Shown one piece after another: positions 6,999 to 14,225 of a stretch of 44,298 nt of DNA. The position numbers were made by a program, and so were the translations under genes. Source of the DNA: a virus; IMG/VR virus record IMGVR_UViG_3300010379_000012, positions 1 through 44,298 of that record; one strand, written 5' to 3'. Numbering within the stretch: position 1 is the stretch's first letter; every line of letters starts with the position of its first letter. Below the pieces are notes generated by a model, which searched no databases, was not told where the DNA came from, and was given only the letters and a program-made list of their open reading frames with translations.

Positions 6999-7721
6999 AT
7001 GAGCAAATTCGAAGCCGTGATTACGTGCGCCGCCTATAGCGATTTCCTGGCGCACACGCTGCCGCTGAATAAGGCACTGTTCGACAAACTGATCGTGGTG
7101 GCGCCGCCCGAAGACAAAGAGACACAGCGCGTCTGCGAGTACTGGCACGTGCAATGCGTCAAGAGCGACCGCATGGAGACCCACTGGGGCCGCTTCCGCA
7201 AAGGCTGCGGCATCAACGACGGCCTGGCCGAACTGGATAAAACCGGCTGGCTGGTGCACCTGGACGCCGACATCGTGCTGCCGCCCTTGTTCCGCAAAGT
7301 CATGGAGGGTCTCGACCTGGACCCGGCTTACATCTACGGCGTGGACAGGTTCATGGTGCCGAGCTTCGAGGCGTGGGCCAAGTTTTTCGGCGCGCCCAAG
7401 TTACTCCAGGAAAACGAGACCTGGGTGCACCTGGCGGCATTTGACGTCGGGGTGCGCGTCATGCACGCCCATCAGTACGTGCCCATCGGGTTCACGCAGA
7501 TCTGGCACGCCCAAAGCGGCATGCTGAAATACCCGGAGGAGCACGCTAACGCGGCCCGCGGCGACATGGCTTTCGCCGAGTTGTGGCCGCGCAACAAGCG
7601 CGGATTCATTCCGGAGCTGGTGGTTTACCACCTGGAAAGCGCCAAGGCCGACATGGGCGCCAACTGGAACGGGCGCACGACGCCGGCTTTCGGCATCACC
7701 GAAGCCAAGGACTACAGCTAA
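6999..7721 (+). CDS. Glycosyltransferase-like protein (GT-A fold)
   Basis: A 240-residue protein that looks like a small GT2-type enzyme. It starts with a beta strand and nucleotide-binding loop (FEAVITCAAYSDFL), continues with KLIVVAPPED, and has a candidate metal-binding DxD at residues 89-91 (LVHLDADIVLP). Later come PSFEAWAKFFG and a C-terminal HLE segment (VVYHLESAKA). No signal peptide or membrane segment is seen, so it would act in the cytoplasm. Phage glycosyltransferases modify DNA bases or host surface sugars; neither substrate can be read here. It follows the recombinase by 6 bases. Confidence 0.65.
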   Translation: MSKFEAVITCAAYSDFLAHTLPLNKALFDKLIVVAPPEDKETQRVCEYWHVQCVKSDRMETHWGRFRKGCGINDGLAELDKTGWLVHLDADIVLPPLFRKVMEGLDLDPAYIYGVDRFMVPSFEAWAKFFGAPKLLQENETWVHLAAFDVGVRVMHAHQYVPIGFTQIWHAQSGMLKYPEEHANAARGDMAFAELWPRNKRGFIPELVVYHLESAKADMGANWNGRTTPAFGITEAKDYS

Positions 7722-7726
7722 CTCCT

Positions 7727-7882
7727 ATGTGGTTCAAGTGGGTGCTTATCGGCTGGTTCCTGCTGGATACCGCCCTATCGATCGAATGTCTCGGCAGGGG
7801 CCGAATCACGCCTCGCACGGCGCTGGCAGTCTTCGCTATGGATGCCCTGTTCATCACCGGCCTGCTGTATTTCTGGCGTTAA
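7727..7882 (+). CDS. Small membrane protein, 51 aa, two transmembrane helices
   Basis: The product consists of two hydrophobic helices (WFKWVLIGWFLLDTALSI and ALAVFAMDALFITGLLYFW) separated by a short basic turn (LGRGRITPRT). Size and topology fit a pinholin/holin-like or other small phage membrane protein, but composition alone does not prove lysis. It starts 5 bases after the glycosyltransferase stop and ends 3 bases before the small terminase gene. Confidence 0.6.
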   Translation: MWFKWVLIGWFLLDTALSIECLGRGRITPRTALAVFAMDALFITGLLYFWR

Positions 7883-7885
7883 ATC

Positions 7886-8512
7886 ATGCTCAGTGAGAAA
7901 CAGTTCGAAGCCGCCCGCCTGGTGGCGCGCGGCCGAACGACCCTCGTCGAAATCGCGCAGCTCGTCGGCGTGAGCCGGCGCACCATCGCCAACTGGAAAG
8001 CGAACCGCGCCTTCCGGGCCGAGGTGGCGCGCATGGACCAGGCCTGGCGCGACCGGGCGCGCAAAACCGGCATCGGCGATCCCGACCGGCGGCTGCTGCG
8101 CATCAATGAACGCTGGCGCAAGCTGCAGACCGTGATCGAGGAGCGGGCCAAAGACCCGCAGATGCAGGACGTGCCCGGCGGCAAGACCGGCCTGCTCACG
8201 GTCACCTACAAGACGCGGACCTTGGTGGACTATAGCGGCGAAAAGCCCGAGCGCAGCACCGAACTGGTGCCGGAATACGAAGTCGATACCGGGATGCTGG
8301 CGGAAATGCGGCAGCTCGAGGAGCACGCCGCCATCCATGAAGGGCAATGGAAAAAGAAAATCGACGTGGAGAAGCGCAGCAAGCTGGACGTCGACGTGTC
8401 GCCCGAGGCGATGACTCTGGCGCGTTTGTTGACGCCGGCGCAACTGGACGAACTGGAAGCCAAGCTCAAGGCCTCTCAGGGGGAGGACAACATCGGCGAT
8501 GAAAAAGTTTAG
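7886..8512 (+). CDS. Terminase small subunit-like HTH protein
   Basis: A 208-residue protein with an N-terminal helix-turn-helix (SEKQFEAARLVARGRTTLVE, IAQLVGVSRRTIANWKANRAF) of the type found in small terminase subunits and phBC6A51-like proteins. A helical region and a charged C-terminal part (VDVSPEAMTLARLLTPAQLDELEAKL) follow. The small subunit recognises phage DNA for packaging and activates the large subunit. The large terminase gene lies about 1.9 kb downstream, separated by small genes. That spacing is unusual, since the two are normally adjacent. Confidence 0.7.
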   Translation: MLSEKQFEAARLVARGRTTLVEIAQLVGVSRRTIANWKANRAFRAEVARMDQAWRDRARKTGIGDPDRRLLRINERWRKLQTVIEERAKDPQMQDVPGGKTGLLTVTYKTRTLVDYSGEKPERSTELVPEYEVDTGMLAEMRQLEEHAAIHEGQWKKKIDVEKRSKLDVDVSPEAMTLARLLTPAQLDELEAKLKASQGEDNIGDEKV

Positions 8513-8810
8513 CTCTCCCGGGGCATTGAAGCTGCCCAAGGTGAAATTGTCGCTGGCCACCGGCAGCCGCGCCGGCTACCACAACGCACCGGTGGCGCGC
8601 ATCCCGGCCAGCGTGGGCCTGACCCCGCGCGGCCCGCGGCATCGCACGTTTCAGCCGGCGATGGCCACCGGCCCGAAACTCAAGGGCATCCGGCTCACCA
8701 GTATGATGGCGCAGACGAAGCCGTATGCGCCCAAGCAGGCGCAGTGGCTGCCCAATCCCGAAAAGATGGCGGCCAAGTTCGCGCCGACGGCGCAACCCAA
8801 ACCTCTATGA
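8499..8810 (+). CDS. Small basic hypothetical protein, 103 aa
   Basis: Its ATG overlaps the end of the small terminase gene by 14 bases and its stop overlaps the next start (ATGA), so it is translated within the operon. The product is rich in K, P and A with low predicted structure (SPGALKLPKVKLSLATGSRA, later PYAPKQAQWLPNPEKMAAKF). It is probably a disordered basic phage protein. No function is recognised. Confidence 0.5.
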   Translation: MKKFSSPGALKLPKVKLSLATGSRAGYHNAPVARIPASVGLTPRGPRHRTFQPAMATGPKLKGIRLTSMMAQTKPYAPKQAQWLPNPEKMAAKFAPTAQPKPL

Positions 8811-9145
8811 ACGACTCTACCAACGTCCGCGGCGGCGACGTCAACCCGGACCAGCTCGACCGCTGGCTGGAAGACCGCAAGCAGTACCACGAACGCAAAG
8901 CGCGCGAAGCGGCGGCCAGGCGGCGGGTGATTCCTTTCGGCCGCGCTTTCGAAAACCTCTTGCGCCTGGACGCCGCCGGCAAGCTCACGGATCAAGCCAA
9001 AGCGGCGGTGATTGGCATGGCCGCGGCTTACGCGCGGCGTAACAAGATGCCGTTCGACCGCACGCTGCAGGGAGCTATCCAGCTCGCGGCGCAGGCGGAC
9101 AGGATTTTGCGCGATCACATGGCCACTATGGCCAAGCTCAACTAA
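8807..9145 (+). CDS. Hypothetical helical phage protein, 112 aa
   Basis: Starts at ATG 8807 overlapping the previous stop. The N-terminus is charged (DVNPDQLDRWLEDRKQYHER) and is followed by amphipathic helices (RAFENLLRLDAAGKLTDQAK, AVIGMAAAYARRNKMP, DRTLQGAIQLAAQADRIL). No membrane segment is present. It is cytoplasmic and probably multimeric. Position between the terminase subunits suggests a packaging or head-completion accessory role, by context only. Confidence 0.55.
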   Translation: MNDSTNVRGGDVNPDQLDRWLEDRKQYHERKAREAAARRRVIPFGRAFENLLRLDAAGKLTDQAKAAVIGMAAAYARRNKMPFDRTLQGAIQLAAQADRILRDHMATMAKLN

Positions 9146-9170
9146 CAAAGGTGATCCAAAGACCCACTTT

Positions 9171-9737
9171 ATGAATCCTTCTCTTCCAACTTCGACTACC
9201 GCCAATCAGAATCCGCGGTTTTACACCCAGCTTCTGGCCTGGATTCAGGCCAACCTGGTGGCTTACCTGAAAGCCAATTACGGCCTCACCGTCACAGTGT
9301 TCGGAGTCCAGGTTTCCTTGCCGCTGGTGGATTCCAATACCGGGCTGGCCTATTACGATCAGTTCTATCTGGTGTGGCCGGATCGCTACATGAATCCGGT
9401 GGACTACCAAACGTGTCTGATCCTGGGCGCGGACGTGGCTTCGATTGCCAGCAAGCTGCTGGCGGATTATGCCGACGACGCCGGCATCCCCGTTCCCCAA
9501 CCGCTGCCCCAGCAGGCAGTGACGACGGTACCGGTTATTCCGCCGGCGCCATCCGACCCGGTGGGAGCCAAGCTGCCCGACGGCCGCTACAACAACCTGG
9601 CCGGCAATTCACTGCCGATCGGCGCGGTGTACACCGATTCGCGGGGCCCATTCGCTCTCGCCGGCGTAGCGACTCCATTCGGCACGATCACGTGGTGGGT
9701 GCCGACCATGCCAACCACACCGTCCACGCAGGATTAA
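9171..9737 (+). CDS. Hypothetical phage protein, 188 aa
   Basis: ATG at 9171. The product has an N-terminal helix (FYTQLLAWIQANLVAYLKAN), a strand-rich middle mentioning YYDQFYLVWPDRYMNPVDYQ, a proline-rich linker (PVPQPLPQQ ... PPAPSDPVG) and a C-terminal part with SLPIGAVYTDSRGPF. It looks like a two-domain virion-associated protein. No family is recognised. It is separated from the previous gene by 25 bases that include AAAGGTG. Confidence 0.5.
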   Translation: MNPSLPTSTTANQNPRFYTQLLAWIQANLVAYLKANYGLTVTVFGVQVSLPLVDSNTGLAYYDQFYLVWPDRYMNPVDYQTCLILGADVASIASKLLADYADDAGIPVPQPLPQQAVTTVPVIPPAPSDPVGAKLPDGRYNNLAGNSLPIGAVYTDSRGPFALAGVATPFGTITWWVPTMPTTPSTQD

Positions 9738-9760
9738 GACCCCATGCGAGACCCGTAAAT

Positions 9761-10015
9761 ATGACTTTCAAGAAAGCGCGCACCGAAAACGCCAAGAGCC
9801 GCCAGATCCGCATCCTGGCGCGGCGCATTCCCAACGCTCTCGCGCTCGACCGGATTCTATGCGACGCCAAGCCCGAGCTGCGCTGGCCGGTCTTCGAGCG
9901 CATCCGGCCGTTTCTGCCGTTCGCCGTCGAGGCCAAAGAGCTGCCCTGCCTGGCTGGTCTGGCTGGCAGCGGAGAGGCGGAAGCCGCCGCCGCGCCGCCT
10001 GCTGTTTCATCCTGA
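9761..10015 (+). CDS. Hypothetical phage protein, 84 aa
   Basis: ATG at 9761, 23 bases after the preceding stop. The N-terminus is basic (TFKKARTENAKSRQIRILAR), followed by a helical segment (ALALDRILCDAKPELRWPVF, RIRPFLPF) and an alanine-rich tail. It is possibly DNA or RNA binding by charge. No close family is recognised. Confidence 0.45.
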   Translation: MTFKKARTENAKSRQIRILARRIPNALALDRILCDAKPELRWPVFERIRPFLPFAVEAKELPCLAGLAGSGEAEAAAAPPAVSS

Positions 10016-10016
10016 T

Positions 10017-10094
10017 ATGCACCCCATCCTGTATTTTCTGTTGTGCCTGTGCGGCGGTGCGCCGCACGAGCCGGTCATTATCATCGTTGACTGA
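10017..10094 (+). CDS. Possible tiny membrane peptide, 25 aa
   Basis: ATG at 10017, one base after the preceding stop. The product is a short hydrophobic peptide (HPILYFLLCLCGGAPHEPV, then IIIVD). Tight packing in the operon argues for translation, but with 25 residues and no ribosome-binding site of its own it may be meaningless. Confidence 0.25.
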   Translation: MHPILYFLLCLCGGAPHEPVIIIVD

Positions 10095-10108
10095 GAGCCG
10101 ATGACAGC

Positions 10109-10222
10109 ATGAAACTTCTCGGATTTACCGCCCGGATTATTCAGGAGTCCATCCACCTGGTCTGCTACATGGAAACCTTGGATGGAGAGTGGGAAATCCG
10201 CATTCGCTACTGCCTCAACTGA
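10109..10222 (+). CDS. Small hypothetical protein, 37 aa
   Basis: ATG at 10109. The product begins KLLGFTARIIQESIHLVCYM and ends EWEIRIRYCLN, compatible with a helix followed by strands. It ends 8 bases before the next start. Kept as a likely small phage gene because it fills the gap between two packed genes; no function is suggested. Confidence 0.35.
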   Translation: MKLLGFTARIIQESIHLVCYMETLDGEWEIRIRYCLN

Positions 10223-10230
10223 GCAAGCCA

Positions 10231-10437
10231 ATGCCTTTCAAGAGTCAATCCCAGTGGGACAAATTCGGCGAACTGCTCAGCCAGGGCAAGATCACGCAGG
10301 CGACGTTTGACGAGTGGGCGCACAGTTCGCCGGCATATCACACGCTGCCGGCGCACGTGGGAGATACCAAGCGCGTCAAAGCCGGTGGCCTGGCCGCCAT
10401 GATGGCGAAGCGGGCGAAGCCCAAGAAGGCCGCCTAG
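10231..10437 (+). CDS. Small hypothetical phage protein, 68 aa
   Basis: ATG at 10231. The product is MPFKSQSQWDKFGELL..., with a C-terminal basic tail (MMAKRAKPKKAA). The motif pattern F.SQ.QW.KF...L..GKI....F.EW is common in small proteins encoded just before large terminases. It may bind DNA through the lysine-rich tail. It ends 3 bases before the large terminase. Confidence 0.6.
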   Translation: MPFKSQSQWDKFGELLSQGKITQATFDEWAHSSPAYHTLPAHVGDTKRVKAGGLAAMMAKRAKPKKAA

Positions 10438-10440
10438 CGC

Positions 10441-11949
10441 ATGGGTAACCAATTCTGGCCGCCGGGATTCAACCCCGAGACGGTGGGCGAACTGCCGGTG
10501 TCGCTCGCCTTGTCCAGCCAGGCGAAGTACCACCAGCGGTACTGCCGGTACGATGCGATGTTCCCCGCGGTGGGGGAATTCCGGCGCGAACTCTACCGCA
10601 AGCAGCTCGACTTTTTCGCCGCCGGCAAGCGCTTCAAAGAGCGCCTGTTCATGGCCGCCAATCGGGTGGGCAAAAGCGAAGCCGGGGCTTACGAAGTCAC
10701 GCTGCACTTGACGGGCCTCTATCCCGACTGGTGGCGCGGACGGCGCTTCGACGGGCCGGTCGAAGTCTGGGCGTGCGGCACGACGTCGGAGACCACGCGC
10801 GACATCGTGCAGGCCAAACTGATGGGGCCGCTGGGCGAGGACGGCACGGGCATGATCCCGGGTAAGCTGATCCAGCATACGCAGATGCGCCGCAATGCGC
10901 TGGCCGGTGCCATCGAGACGGTCTGGGTGAACTGGGGCGAGAAAAAGAAAGACGGCACCTATCCCGGCGTGAGCCGCCTCGGGTTCAAGACCTACGAACA
11001 AGGGCGCAGTTCCTTCGAGGGCACCGCCAAGCATGTGCTGTGGTACGACGAGGAGCCGCCGCTCGATATCTACACCGAGGGCGTGTACCGGACACTGACC
11101 ACGCGCGGCATCATCCTCACCACGTTCACGCCGCTGCAGGGCATGAGCGATGTAGTCAAGAGCTTTCTCGAGCCGGAAACCGAAGAGCAGGCCAACTACA
11201 AGTGTTATATCCAGGCCGGCTGGCGGGACGTGCCGCACATTCCGGAAGAGGAAAAGCAGGCGCTGCTGGCCACCACGCCCATGTACCAGATCAAGGCGCG
11301 GACGGAAGGCGAGCCATCGTTGGGCGCCGGGGCGATTTACCCGATCGCGGAGAGTCAGATCGTCTGCGACCCGTTCCCCATCCCCGACCACTATCCCCGA
11401 GGGTACGGATTAGATGTAGGCTGGCGCGTGACGGCGGCGGTGTGGGCCGCGCTCGACCCGGGCAATCAGCGCATCTATCTCTACGACGAGCACTACCAGG
11501 CGCAGGGCGAGCCGGCTTCGCACGCGCTGGCCATCAAAGCCCGCGGGGAGTGGATCCCGGGCGTGGTGGACCCGGCGGCCGAAGCGCGCAACGTGACGGA
11601 CGGGCGGAAAGCCATGGAGCTGTACCGCCAGGCGGGGCTGGATCTGGAAGCGGCCGACAACGCGGTGGCCACCGGAATCTCGACTGTCTGGCAACTCATG
11701 GTTTCCGGACAGTTGAAGGTCTTTTCCACCTGTCAGAACTGGCTGAAAGAATTTCGTAAGTACCACCGCAAAGAAGACGGCAAGGGAACGATTGTCAAGA
11801 CCGACGACCATTTGATGGACGCTTCGCGCTATCTGGTTTTAAGCGGACGGCAGCGCATGAAGATCAAGCCCGTCAAGCGCGAGCCCGAGACGCGCTACAT
11901 CACCACCGGCCGCTACGGGCCGGGGCAGTCGGGATGGATGGCGGGATGA
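10441..11949 (+). CDS. Terminase large subunit
   Basis: A 502-residue packaging motor with both expected activities. The ATPase part has a Walker A-like MAANRVGKSEAG (residues ~71-82) and a Walker B HVLWYDEEPP (~198-207). A motif III-like TTFTPLQGM lies downstream. The C-terminal RNase H-fold nuclease starts with YGLDVGW and has late acidic residues (VVDPAAEARN, KTDDHLMDASRY). It cuts concatemeric DNA and pumps it through the portal. Length is normal for the family and the next gene overlaps its stop (ATGA), supporting coupled expression. Confidence 0.95.
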   Translation: MGNQFWPPGFNPETVGELPVSLALSSQAKYHQRYCRYDAMFPAVGEFRRELYRKQLDFFAAGKRFKERLFMAANRVGKSEAGAYEVTLHLTGLYPDWWRGRRFDGPVEVWACGTTSETTRDIVQAKLMGPLGEDGTGMIPGKLIQHTQMRRNALAGAIETVWVNWGEKKKDGTYPGVSRLGFKTYEQGRSSFEGTAKHVLWYDEEPPLDIYTEGVYRTLTTRGIILTTFTPLQGMSDVVKSFLEPETEEQANYKCYIQAGWRDVPHIPEEEKQALLATTPMYQIKARTEGEPSLGAGAIYPIAESQIVCDPFPIPDHYPRGYGLDVGWRVTAAVWAALDPGNQRIYLYDEHYQAQGEPASHALAIKARGEWIPGVVDPAAEARNVTDGRKAMELYRQAGLDLEAADNAVATGISTVWQLMVSGQLKVFSTCQNWLKEFRKYHRKEDGKGTIVKTDDHLMDASRYLVLSGRQRMKIKPVKREPETRYITTGRYGPGQSGWMAG

Positions 11950-12134
11950 GTGACCTGGCAGACCGCGACCGCGCAAAGCGGATTCTGGATATCCTTTTGG
12001 ACCGGCCCGCGCCGCCGGCGCCGCCGGCGTCGAAAGTCACCATCGAGGAAATCGTGCGCCGCAAAACTTCGATCGTGCGCGTGGGCGGAAAACTTTACCG
12101 TATCCGGGCGACCGAAGTGGAACTAACAGGATGA
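11946..12134 (+). CDS. Small hypothetical protein, 62 aa
   Basis: ATG at 11946 overlaps the terminase stop. The N-terminus is helical and charged (LADRDRAKRILDILLDR), then comes a proline/alanine linker and a strand-rich part (VRVGGKLYRIRATEVELTG). It overlaps the following gene by four bases. A small operon-embedded phage protein of unknown function. Confidence 0.5.
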   Translation: MSDLADRDRAKRILDILLDRPAPPAPPASKVTIEEIVRRKTSIVRVGGKLYRIRATEVELTG

Positions 12135-12358
12135 TGAGGCTCTGGCTTTTGCGCCGCACCGACACGTGTTGCATATACGACGCCAACGAGGGCTTTGTCG
12201 TGAGAGCCGAAGATTCGGCCAGTGCCCGTCAATACGCCGAAGAGGAGTGCTGCGACGAAGGCAGAGGGACCTGGCTTTCGGAAGTGAATTCGAGTTGCAT
12301 CGAATTGCGCGCAGAGGGCGTGCCTGGCGTCGTCATCAAGGATTTCCTCGCGGGCTGA
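12131..12358 (+). CDS. Small hypothetical protein, 75 aa
   Basis: ATGATG start overlapping the previous stop. The product has four cysteines (DTCCIYDAN, EEECCDEGRG) and a pattern typical of a small alpha/beta protein (LWLLRRTDTCCIYDANEGFV, then VRAEDSASARQYAEEE). Similar small proteins that read as W.LRR.D...YD...GFVV.A....AR are frequent in phage and actinobacterial genomes, but no function is established. Confidence 0.55.
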   Translation: MMRLWLLRRTDTCCIYDANEGFVVRAEDSASARQYAEEECCDEGRGTWLSEVNSSCIELRAEGVPGVVIKDFLAG

Positions 12359-12361
12359 TTC

Positions 12362-12607
12362 ATGAACTGGGCCGAGTTCGACCGCACCATCGAAGAGTTC
12401 GATAAGACCGGCGAGTGGCAGCCGCCCCGATGGATGGGTGAGCCGGCTACCGCGCCGGCGCCAGAGGTCGCCGTGCCGGAGCTGCCGGCGGAAGAGCGGA
12501 CTGGTCCGCCGCCCCGCCTTCCCTCCCGCGTCGAGCCGGTGAGAGTGCCGAGTTACCGCACGAGCCAGTACGCCTCGCGTGTGATCGAGGCCAAGAGTTT
12601 CGACTGA
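12362..12607 (+). CDS. Small hypothetical protein, 81 aa
   Basis: ATG 3 bases after the previous stop. The product opens with NWAEFDRTIEEFDKTGEW, then a long proline-rich and acidic region, and ends with VPSYRTSQYASRVIEAKSFD. It is mostly disordered. Unknown function. A near-perfect 26-base palindrome begins at the first base after its stop codon. Confidence 0.5.
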   Translation: MNWAEFDRTIEEFDKTGEWQPPRWMGEPATAPAPEVAVPELPAEERTGPPPRLPSRVEPVRVPSYRTSQYASRVIEAKSFD

Positions 12608-12633
12608 CGACTTAATTCCCCGGAATTTAGTCG
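12608..12633. repeat. 26-base near-perfect palindrome
   Basis: CGACTTAATTCC (12608-12619), CC, then GGAATTTAGTCG (12622-12633); the arms match except one T/T position. It starts at the base after a stop codon and is AT-rich compared with its surroundings. It could be a weak terminator, an operator or an RNA-processing hairpin. Confidence 0.5.
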
Positions 12634-12662
12634 CATTCTTTCATAAAGCGTTGACGCGCGGC

Positions 12663-12965
12663 ATGATAACCGAAAAACAGCCATCCCCCTACGCCTTCCG
12701 CACTCTGCCTGCTACCGCACAGTGCAATCAAACGACGCCCGACGCGCCCCCGCTCACCGGCCGCGCCGCCGACCAGGTGGCGTCGCTCTACGAACTCAAC
12801 AGGTCCCTCGGCAGGCTGCGCGAGCGCCTGTTCGGCGAGGGCGAAACGGTCCCGGATGAAGTTCCGGGCCCCAAGGGTCCCGCCCTCGAAGTATCGATCG
12901 GCGGCATGGAATACCAGACGCGCAACGCACACGCACAGGTCAGCTCGATCCTGGAGCGCCTGTAG
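12663..12965 (+). CDS. Hypothetical phage protein, 100 aa
   Basis: ATG at 12663; an in-frame TTG at 12651 is an alternative start. The product starts MITEKQPSPYAFRTL, has a central helix (RAADQVASLYELNRSLGRLR) and ends in another helix (NAHAQVSSILERL). It resembles small coiled phage proteins. It is followed by a pair of strong GC hairpins. Confidence 0.5.
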   Translation: MITEKQPSPYAFRTLPATAQCNQTTPDAPPLTGRAADQVASLYELNRSLGRLRERLFGEGETVPDEVPGPKGPALEVSIGGMEYQTRNAHAQVSSILERL

Positions 12966-12970
12966 AGCCA

Positions 12971-13011
12971 GCGGGGGCTAAAGCCCGCCGGGGCGGCTCG
13001 AAGGCCGCCCC
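12971..13011. repeat. Two adjacent GC hairpins, REP-like
   Basis: The first hairpin (12971-12988) pairs GGGCT with AGCCC and adjoining GC pairs. The second (12990-13011) has a perfect 8-bp stem GGGGCGGC/GCCGCCCC around a TCGAAG loop. Neither is followed by a T run, so they look more like dispersed REP-type hairpins or mRNA-stabilising structures than terminators. Hairpins of the form GGGGGCTAAAGCCC are, as I recall, widespread in acidobacterial genomes. Confidence 0.55.
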
Positions 13012-13046
13012 ACGAATTCCCAACGATTTCCCAACGGAGTTTTCCC

Positions 13047-13373
13047 ATGGCAACCAAACACGAAGTCAAGGTCACCGCTTCGCGCGGCGGCAAACGGCCC
13101 AGCCGCGAGCTGGAGCGCATCGTCATCGAACCCGGCGCCAACGGCGGCCACACCGTCAAGCACCACTACAAACCGCCCAAGGCGCGCAAGGGCATGTCGA
13201 TGCCGTATGAAGAGCCGGAGAGCTTCCCGTTCTCGAATAAGGCCGACACCATGCAGCACCTGGACCAGAACCTGCCGGGCCCGAGCGTGATGAGCGCGAG
13301 CAACGGGCCGGACGGCGACGAAGGCGAGGGCGAAGGCGCCAGCGGAGCCGCCGATAGCGGCGAGGGGGAGTAG
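13047..13373 (+). CDS. Hypothetical phage protein with acidic tail, 108 aa
   Basis: ATG with ACGGAG upstream. The N-terminal half is basic and strand-rich (ATKHEVKVTASRGGKRPSRE, then a HTVKHHYKPPKARKG stretch). The C-terminal 25 residues are almost purely D, E, G, A and S. This charge polarity suggests binding to nucleic acid or to another virion protein. No family is recognised. Confidence 0.5.
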   Translation: MATKHEVKVTASRGGKRPSRELERIVIEPGANGGHTVKHHYKPPKARKGMSMPYEEPESFPFSNKADTMQHLDQNLPGPSVMSASNGPDGDEGEGEGASGAADSGEGE

Positions 13374-13377
13374 CCCC

Positions 13378-13551
13378 GTGGCGATCGACATCAATCCGGC
13401 CCACAAGGGCATGTTGCACCGCGAGACGCATACCAAGGCCGGCCAGAAGATTTCGCTCTCCAGGCTCATGGGCGCGAAGCATTCCGCCGATCCCGCGGAG
13501 CGCCGGCGCGCTACGTTTGCGCTGAACGCCAGGTCCTGGAACCACGCATGA
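13378..13551 (+). CDS. Small basic hypothetical protein, 57 aa
   Basis: GTG start at 13378, 4 bases after the previous stop, with GGGGGAG upstream. The product starts AIDINPAHKGMLHRETHTKA and ends with ERRRATFALNARSWNHA. Its stop overlaps the next ATG. Small proteins with the pattern INP..KG..H....K.G..I...M..K...D......R...FA.NAR.W are common in phage and environmental sequences, usually unnamed. Confidence 0.6.
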   Translation: MAIDINPAHKGMLHRETHTKAGQKISLSRLMGAKHSADPAERRRATFALNARSWNHA

Positions 13552-14225
13552 CGGCCACCGTGGATTCCCGCGGAGGCGTCCGCGTCACCGCGGCGGATAT
13601 TCCGATTGAAGGCCTGCCCGCAGGCCTGCGGCCGGTGCGCTTCGGTGTGCCTGCCGCCGGCGAGCGCGTCTGGGACGGCGAACTCCGCACGGCCCACGCC
13701 GGCTGGGCCGTCTCGGTTTTGATTGTGGAAGTGCTCCCCGGCTACGACCTGCTGTACGACGTGTGCCGCGATCGCTGGCAGCTAGCCAAGGAGGCGCCGC
13801 CCTTCCCGCGCCCGGAAACAGGCGATTGGCTGGACTTCGCCGGCGAACTGCTGCACAGCCTCGTCCAGACGCCGTGCCGCCATGCGCCGGAACTCTTCCC
13901 GCCCTGGCTGATTGCGGATCTCGGCAAACCTGGCGCCATGGTGCGGCGCGCTTCGGCGGTCCTGACCTTCGCCGCAACCACGCGCGAAGAAGTACTCGCC
14001 TCCATCCGGCAAGCGGTGACGGAAATGGCCGCCGAACTGAATAGTCAGCCGGTCGAAACGATTCTCACCGGCGATCTCCCCGTGCCGCAGGGAGTCCGCG
14101 AGGCACGCGCGGAAGTCCGCCGCGGCGTCGCCATGCGCTACGTGCTCGCCCGCGACATCGAGCGCGGCTGGGTGCTGCGTTTCGACGTGCTTTACCAAAT
14201 TCAACCCAAGGAAACAAACGAATGA
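13548..14225 (+). CDS. Hypothetical phage protein, 225 aa
   Basis: Starts at ATG overlapping the previous stop. The product is a strand-rich protein with a WAVSVLIVEVLPGYDLLYDV segment, a middle with LDFAGELLHSLVQTPCR, and a C-terminal part ending VLARDIERGWVLRFDVLYQI. No signal peptide or membrane helix. Its end overlaps the next start by four bases. Unknown function, embedded between terminase and portal. Confidence 0.5.
   Translation: MTATVDSRGGVRVTAADIPIEGLPAGLRPVRFGVPAAGERVWDGELRTAHAGWAVSVLIVEVLPGYDLLYDVCRDRWQLAKEAPPFPRPETGDWLDFAGELLHSLVQTPCRHAPELFPPWLIADLGKPGAMVRRASAVLTFAATTREEVLASIRQAVTEMAAELNSQPVETILTGDLPVPQGVREARAEVRRGVAMRYVLARDIERGWVLRFDVLYQIQPKETNE

Noticed and set aside
6363-7259. 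298-codon minus-strand frame
   Set aside because: It covers the serine recombinase and glycosyltransferase-like genes, both with family motifs; long antisense frames are common at this GC content.
10207-11391. 394-codon minus-strand frame
   Set aside because: It lies opposite the large terminase, whose Walker and nuclease motifs are intact.
12651-12662. TTG start extending the 12663 gene by four codons
   Set aside because: No Shine-Dalgarno in front of TTG; ATG at 12663 is the simpler choice, though this is not certain.
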